DNA of 64,000 nt from Malurus cyaneus samueli (lineage: Eukaryota > Chordata > Aves > Passeriformes > Maluridae). Numbering within the stretch: position 1 is the first letter of the stretch; each line of letters opens with the position of its first letter. A program made the translations under genes and the position numbers. Below, in pieces: positions 60,143 to 64,000 of this stretch. The stretch spans positions 9,270,543 to 9,334,542 of the forward strand of contig CM019214.1 of the NCBI GenBank assembly GCA_009741485.1. Reading direction: 5' to 3'. Under the pieces are notes generated by a model. It worked only from the letters and a program-made list of their open reading frames with translations, was not told the origin of the DNA and did not search any database.

Positions 60143-62409
60143 GCCCTGCAGGACTGACCGTTTACATGGGCAGGAACATCCCTCTCCCCTGTCCTGTACA
60201 CACTGATGGCCTGTAGCCCATCAGGTTTCTGAAATGAATAAATCGTGTCCTTTACAAAGGACAGCACAGGGTTCCTTCTGCTGAAACTCTGTCCTGACTG
60301 CTCTGGACCAAAACCAAAGACATCACTTTTTTTTATTATTATTCTTTAAAGCAGGGGCCTTAACCAGAGGTCAAATTCTCTTGTTTCTGTACCAGAACTC
60401 TCACATGCCCATCTTCAAGTGAGTTCACACCGACGTCCTCAAGGATACGGTGAACTTGCAAAAAGTGCAATACTGTTTGATCTTTCATTACAATGCTTTA
60501 AAAATGCACTCTGAGGGAAATATAAATCTGACTCGCTGACAGAAATCCCTCCCCTTTGTTTGCACTGAAGGTGTTTTGCAATGCAGCCCCAGCACCGCTA
60601 GCAGCAGCTGAATTCCACCTCAACACAGAAAGGCTGAGCAGAAACCAGCTGTGCCTGGTTTGTTTCTAGGAATAACGTCCATGTGAAACTCAGCTCAGAG
60701 CAGGCCAAACCCAGACATCTTTTTCAAGGCACATGGCTCCTTGGGAGCCCATCTGCTGTGAAGGTGTGCTGATGCCAGTGAAGTCGTCAGGGTTAATATT
60801 GAAAGATTTTTAATTTCTGTTTTTTTTTTTTTTTTTTTTAATTCCATATCCCTGTAGACGGGGTAGAAAGTTTTAGCCTCTTGTGCTCAAGGCTGGCTGA
60901 TCCTGGTACCTACATTCCAGGCTGCCTCAACAAGTGCAGAGCTGTTTAATTATTGACAAGGAAAAGAGTCCTCTAACCAAGCTATGCTTCATTTCAGGGA
61001 ATAAAAACAACTCTATCCACACTGGCCATGCTCGAAAGTTTTGCTTCTTTTTATTTTTAACATCAGTGCACATAAAGAAAATATAAGGCCCAGCACATGA
61101 ATGGTAGCAATGAGTGCTTGATATTCTTTTTGCATAACCCTAACAAATAAGTGCATAATTTAAAAATGTCAGTGCACATCTGTGTTTGGTGTGTGGGGCA
61201 GGGGAACGGGGAATGTGAAGAGTAGAGATCCTGCAAGCTATTTACCTCTGTGCTGAATAATCTCCCTGGCACTTGCTGCAAAGCAGGGATCAGCTCTGAA
61301 CTCCTGCACGGGCAGGACAGTGCTACTGCAGGAATGCTCCAGGCCTTGAGAAATGGCTCGTGGCCTCTGAGAAAGCACTGCCACCAGGAGCTGGTGAGGC
61401 TGCCCATAACCTCTGCTGCTTCTCCTGCAGATAAAATCTGTGAGATCTTGCCTTTCCGCAGGTTTACAGCAGTAACAGCTAAGCTTTGCAGTGAAGTGTT
61501 CTCAGAATTAATCTTCTAATCCTTCTTTTGGTGGCAAAAGAGAAGCTCCAGGCTTTTTTTTCCAGCAGATCTTCTGCATTTATTGCTTTAATGAGGAAGC
61601 ATGGGGTCTGCTCCCTCCATACATCCCCCAATGATAATTCATAGCCCCTCGAGCAGCACTTCCAGAGATCTTATTTGACTTTGGATGAGACCTGGTTTGC
61701 CTGAAAAGACGGGAGCAGACACAGCTTCACACCCACCGAATCACCCACGACCTCTGGGAGGGCAGTTGTTTTTTTGGTGAGTCCCTCTGGGGCTTCCCAG
61801 CTGCTCCCCATGAGCAACCTGGCTGTTCCAGGCACTGAACAAACACTCAGAGGGTCAAGCAGAGAGTACCATCCTCTCGTGGTGATGGGCCACCATGTTC
61901 CTTCCAAAATGTGAGTGGAGAGACCTTCTGGAGGAATGTGTACTGCTTGTGCCGTCCAGCTCCAGAGATAAATAGAGGACAAGTCTCCATGGCTGCCAGT
62001 CTGGCACCTTTTGTGGGTAATAAAATATGCTCAATGCTTTTCAGGCTTTTCTACAAATAATCAGAACTGTTTGTCACTATGTTGAAGGAATTAGGGGGTT
62101 TAGACACTGCTAGAATGATTAAATAGAGGCCTTTCTTTTAGAAGGGCATGAAATTTAGCTGAAAAGCAGGGTTTGTGAGTGTTCTGCTGAGCAGACAAAG
62201 TAGCCAGGACAAACTAGCAGGAACAAAGGCAGGCTCTCCAAGGGGGTGGATTTCCCCAGGGTGTGTAGGACCACAAAACCCAGTGACCTTGAGCGTGGTG
62301 GCTGCTCCTAATCCTGCCCAGGTCCTGAAGGGGACAGAGCAGACACATTCCTGTGAGCCAGTCACCCTCTGGGACATGCAGGAGGGTTGCTGCCACTCCC
62401 ATGGTGACA

Positions 62410-62830
62410 CACAAGAAAGGAGAGGACTGAGAGCCAACCTGGAGAGAGATAATTCCTGGGGAAATGGGGAAAAGAGACATAAAGGAGAAGGTGCTGCAGG
62501 AGCTGTCATGGAGTGGACTGAGTAATGCTGAGGAAATGGATCTGTGAGTTACCAGCACAAAAACAATCCCTGAAGTGGGCAGCAGGATAAAGCTATCCTG
62601 GGGACAAAGAGAGGAGAGAGATTGAGGCAGTGTCCTAAGGAAGTCGGGTAGTAGGGAGGAGAAAAGCATGGAAAGAAGACAATGCAAGGACACCTAGAGA
62701 GGCAGGATGAAAACCAGGAGGACGAAAGGCTCTGGAGCACCTCAGGAAGAGAGCTTTTCAATAAAGGAGGAATGATTCACATCAAAGGCAGGCAACAGAC
62801 TGGGAAGGAGGCTTCAGAGTGTGCCAGGAA
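62410..62830 (+). other. Purine-rich strand-asymmetric tract
   Basis: The plus strand is strongly enriched in A and G in gaggaga/aaagga words without a fixed period, like the tract at 9600-9985. The long Leu/Ser-rich minus-strand frames here (up to 159 codons) are explained by this composition. Confidence 0.5.
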
Positions 62831-63609
62831 TAACAACTGTGCCTCAGCTCATGTTGTGTTCCCTCTCCGCCTGCAGCACCGTGCTCTTCACATTTCATCT
62901 GCAAACTCTTCAGGGCAGGGACCTGGCCCTCCTCCCCATCTAGCAGTTCAAGAAATCATTTCCGTTTGTACCGAGAATATTAACTGGACAAATGTGCATG
63001 TGTGTTTTTACATACAAGAGGTGATACATCCCTGATATATCTGCTGTTGATTTATTCATTGTACTGCCACTCCACGAGCTCAAATCCCTGTATCAGGTCC
63101 CTGTCCTCCTTCACCTTTATCAAAATTGGGAGGTTGAATCAGAGGAGAAAAGGATACATCATGGAAGAAAAGAGGCCATTGTTTTGGCTTCTATTTTTTC
63201 ATTTCCCAGGATCACCCCCATATAAACATTCAACTTAAACACATAAAATGCACTTATAATTCTGCAGACCCTGCCTACGTCTCTTGGCTCACTTTTGCTC
63301 TCCTGCTGCCCTAGAAACCCCATTTCCGTGATGACTGCTCACTTCCAGCACCTGCCATGCACTTCAACTTGCAGTGGCAACTTGCAACTCCCAATCCTTC
63401 TAGCCCCATCTATACAGTGTGAGATGTGTTCAGCCCAGAGAATCTTTAAATTTATCCTTAAATTTTTATGCTGTAGTTAGCAGTGATCCAGGAAGGAATT
63501 TAGGTGTCTCCTTGTTTGTCTCTAGCTCCGGTGGCACTCAAATCATGTACAGAAGGGCTTTGCTAAATGGGAGTGGGCCTTAATGCACACTTAGTCACCT
63601 TGCAGTCTG

Positions 63610-63700
63610 GCCCCAAATGTGTGCCTGTATTGCAGTGGTCAAGCTCTGTCACTTGATTTCCTGTCTGCAGTACAGGGATGAAGAGAAGATGATGGGTGAT
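63610..63700 (+). mobile_element. Possible MIR SINE fragment
   Basis: 'gtcaagctctgtcactt', 'gatttcctgtctgcagta' and 'cagggatgaagag' follow the order of the MIR 3' core (ggcaagtcactt, tttcctcatctgtaaaa, tggggatgataat). Weak by-eye match. Confidence 0.28.
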
Positions 63701-64000
63701 GGAAACTCCACTGCTCTGACCTGGAGTTTGCTGAATAAATCATGACTGGCAAAACTGTGGATTGGTTTCAGTTGGATTTTATGGTGTAGAGCTGGAAAGA
63801 CTTGATGTTTTTCTCCCTCCTCATTACATGGCAATGAGTAGCCTAGCCATGGTTCCTCATCTTGCATTCAATATTTCCGAGGTCTGATGGATGTCAAGGA
63901 CTTTGTTTTGTTCCCAGTGTCCTGATTTTTAACTTCTTTAATTTGTAGACCCTGTACACCTTCTAAAGTGGAAGTAACCCCCTCTGGAAATTCAATAGCC

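Larger units (their letters stand above)
60143..64000. other. Unique non-coding DNA to the window end
   Basis: No gene is recognised. Contents: a T run of about 20 bases near 60820-60839, a motif-rich patch near 60410-60540, a purine-rich tract at 62410-62830, and MIR-like words near 63610-63700. Confidence 0.5.

Noticed and set aside
62214..62693. 159-codon minus-strand Leu/Ser-rich frame
   Set aside because: It is the complement of a purine-rich tract, so composition explains the frame.
1..64000. CRISPR array, bacterial operon, tRNA or rRNA genes, mitochondrial insert
   Set aside because: No regularly spaced repeats with unique spacers, no tRNA B-box with a matching cloverleaf, no rRNA-like blocks and no mitochondrial gene sequence were seen. 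The repeats present are those of a vertebrate nuclear genome.

Overview
This is bird nuclear DNA, most likely from a songbird. Evidence: a CR1 retroposon 3' end in typical avian form (51403-51724), a second, much older CR1 copy of the type shared with turtles and crocodilians (33700-34185), and a solo LTR of avian endogenous-retrovirus type (12872-13503). Recognisable interspersed repeats are very sparse and there is nothing resembling mammalian L1 or Alu. The species cannot be named from the sequence.

I find no protein-coding gene that I can defend. The open frames are short, overlap on both strands, and show no domain, no consistent splice-site bracketing and no family I recognise. The window reads as a gene-poor stretch (intergenic or a very long intron) of mostly unique DNA. 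It contains several blocks that look like conserved regulatory DNA by composition and motif content: 4020-4660, 14260-14560, 21430-21780, 23481-24290, 30080-30370, 37660-38230, 48180-48400 and 50280-50960. It also has two clear CpG-rich islands (23085-23480 and 31490-32330) and weaker CpG clusters near 1.7 kb and 11.4 kb. Conservation itself cannot be seen in one sequence, so those calls are inference.

Layout: 0-12.8 kb is unique DNA with a GC-rich block at 4-4.7 kb. A minus-strand solo LTR lies at 12.9-13.5 kb. At 18.3-18.55 kb a GAAA/GGAA microsatellite runs into a single N flanked by an exact 83-base duplication, almost certainly an assembly artefact. A 46-base T tract and a homeobox-motif-rich block occupy 21.3-21.8 kb, followed by the first CpG island and more motif-rich DNA to 24.3 kb. 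A 26-base triplicate repeat sits at 26.7 kb. The strongest CpG island starts at 31.5 kb and is followed by a 10-base array at 32.66 kb that is phased like heat-shock elements and runs into a TATAAAAG box. The ancient CR1 is at 33.7 kb. From 34 to 64 kb the DNA is again mostly unique, with candidate enhancers near 37.7-38.2, 48.2-48.4 and 50.3-51.0 kb, the younger CR1 at 51.4 kb, and an unexplained pair of about 140-base direct repeats at 53.9 and 55.3 kb.

The items most worth following up are the HSE-like array with its TATA box, the paired repeats at 54-55 kb, the RFX-type X-box beside a 14-base AT palindrome at 48.3 kb, and the false duplication at the N.
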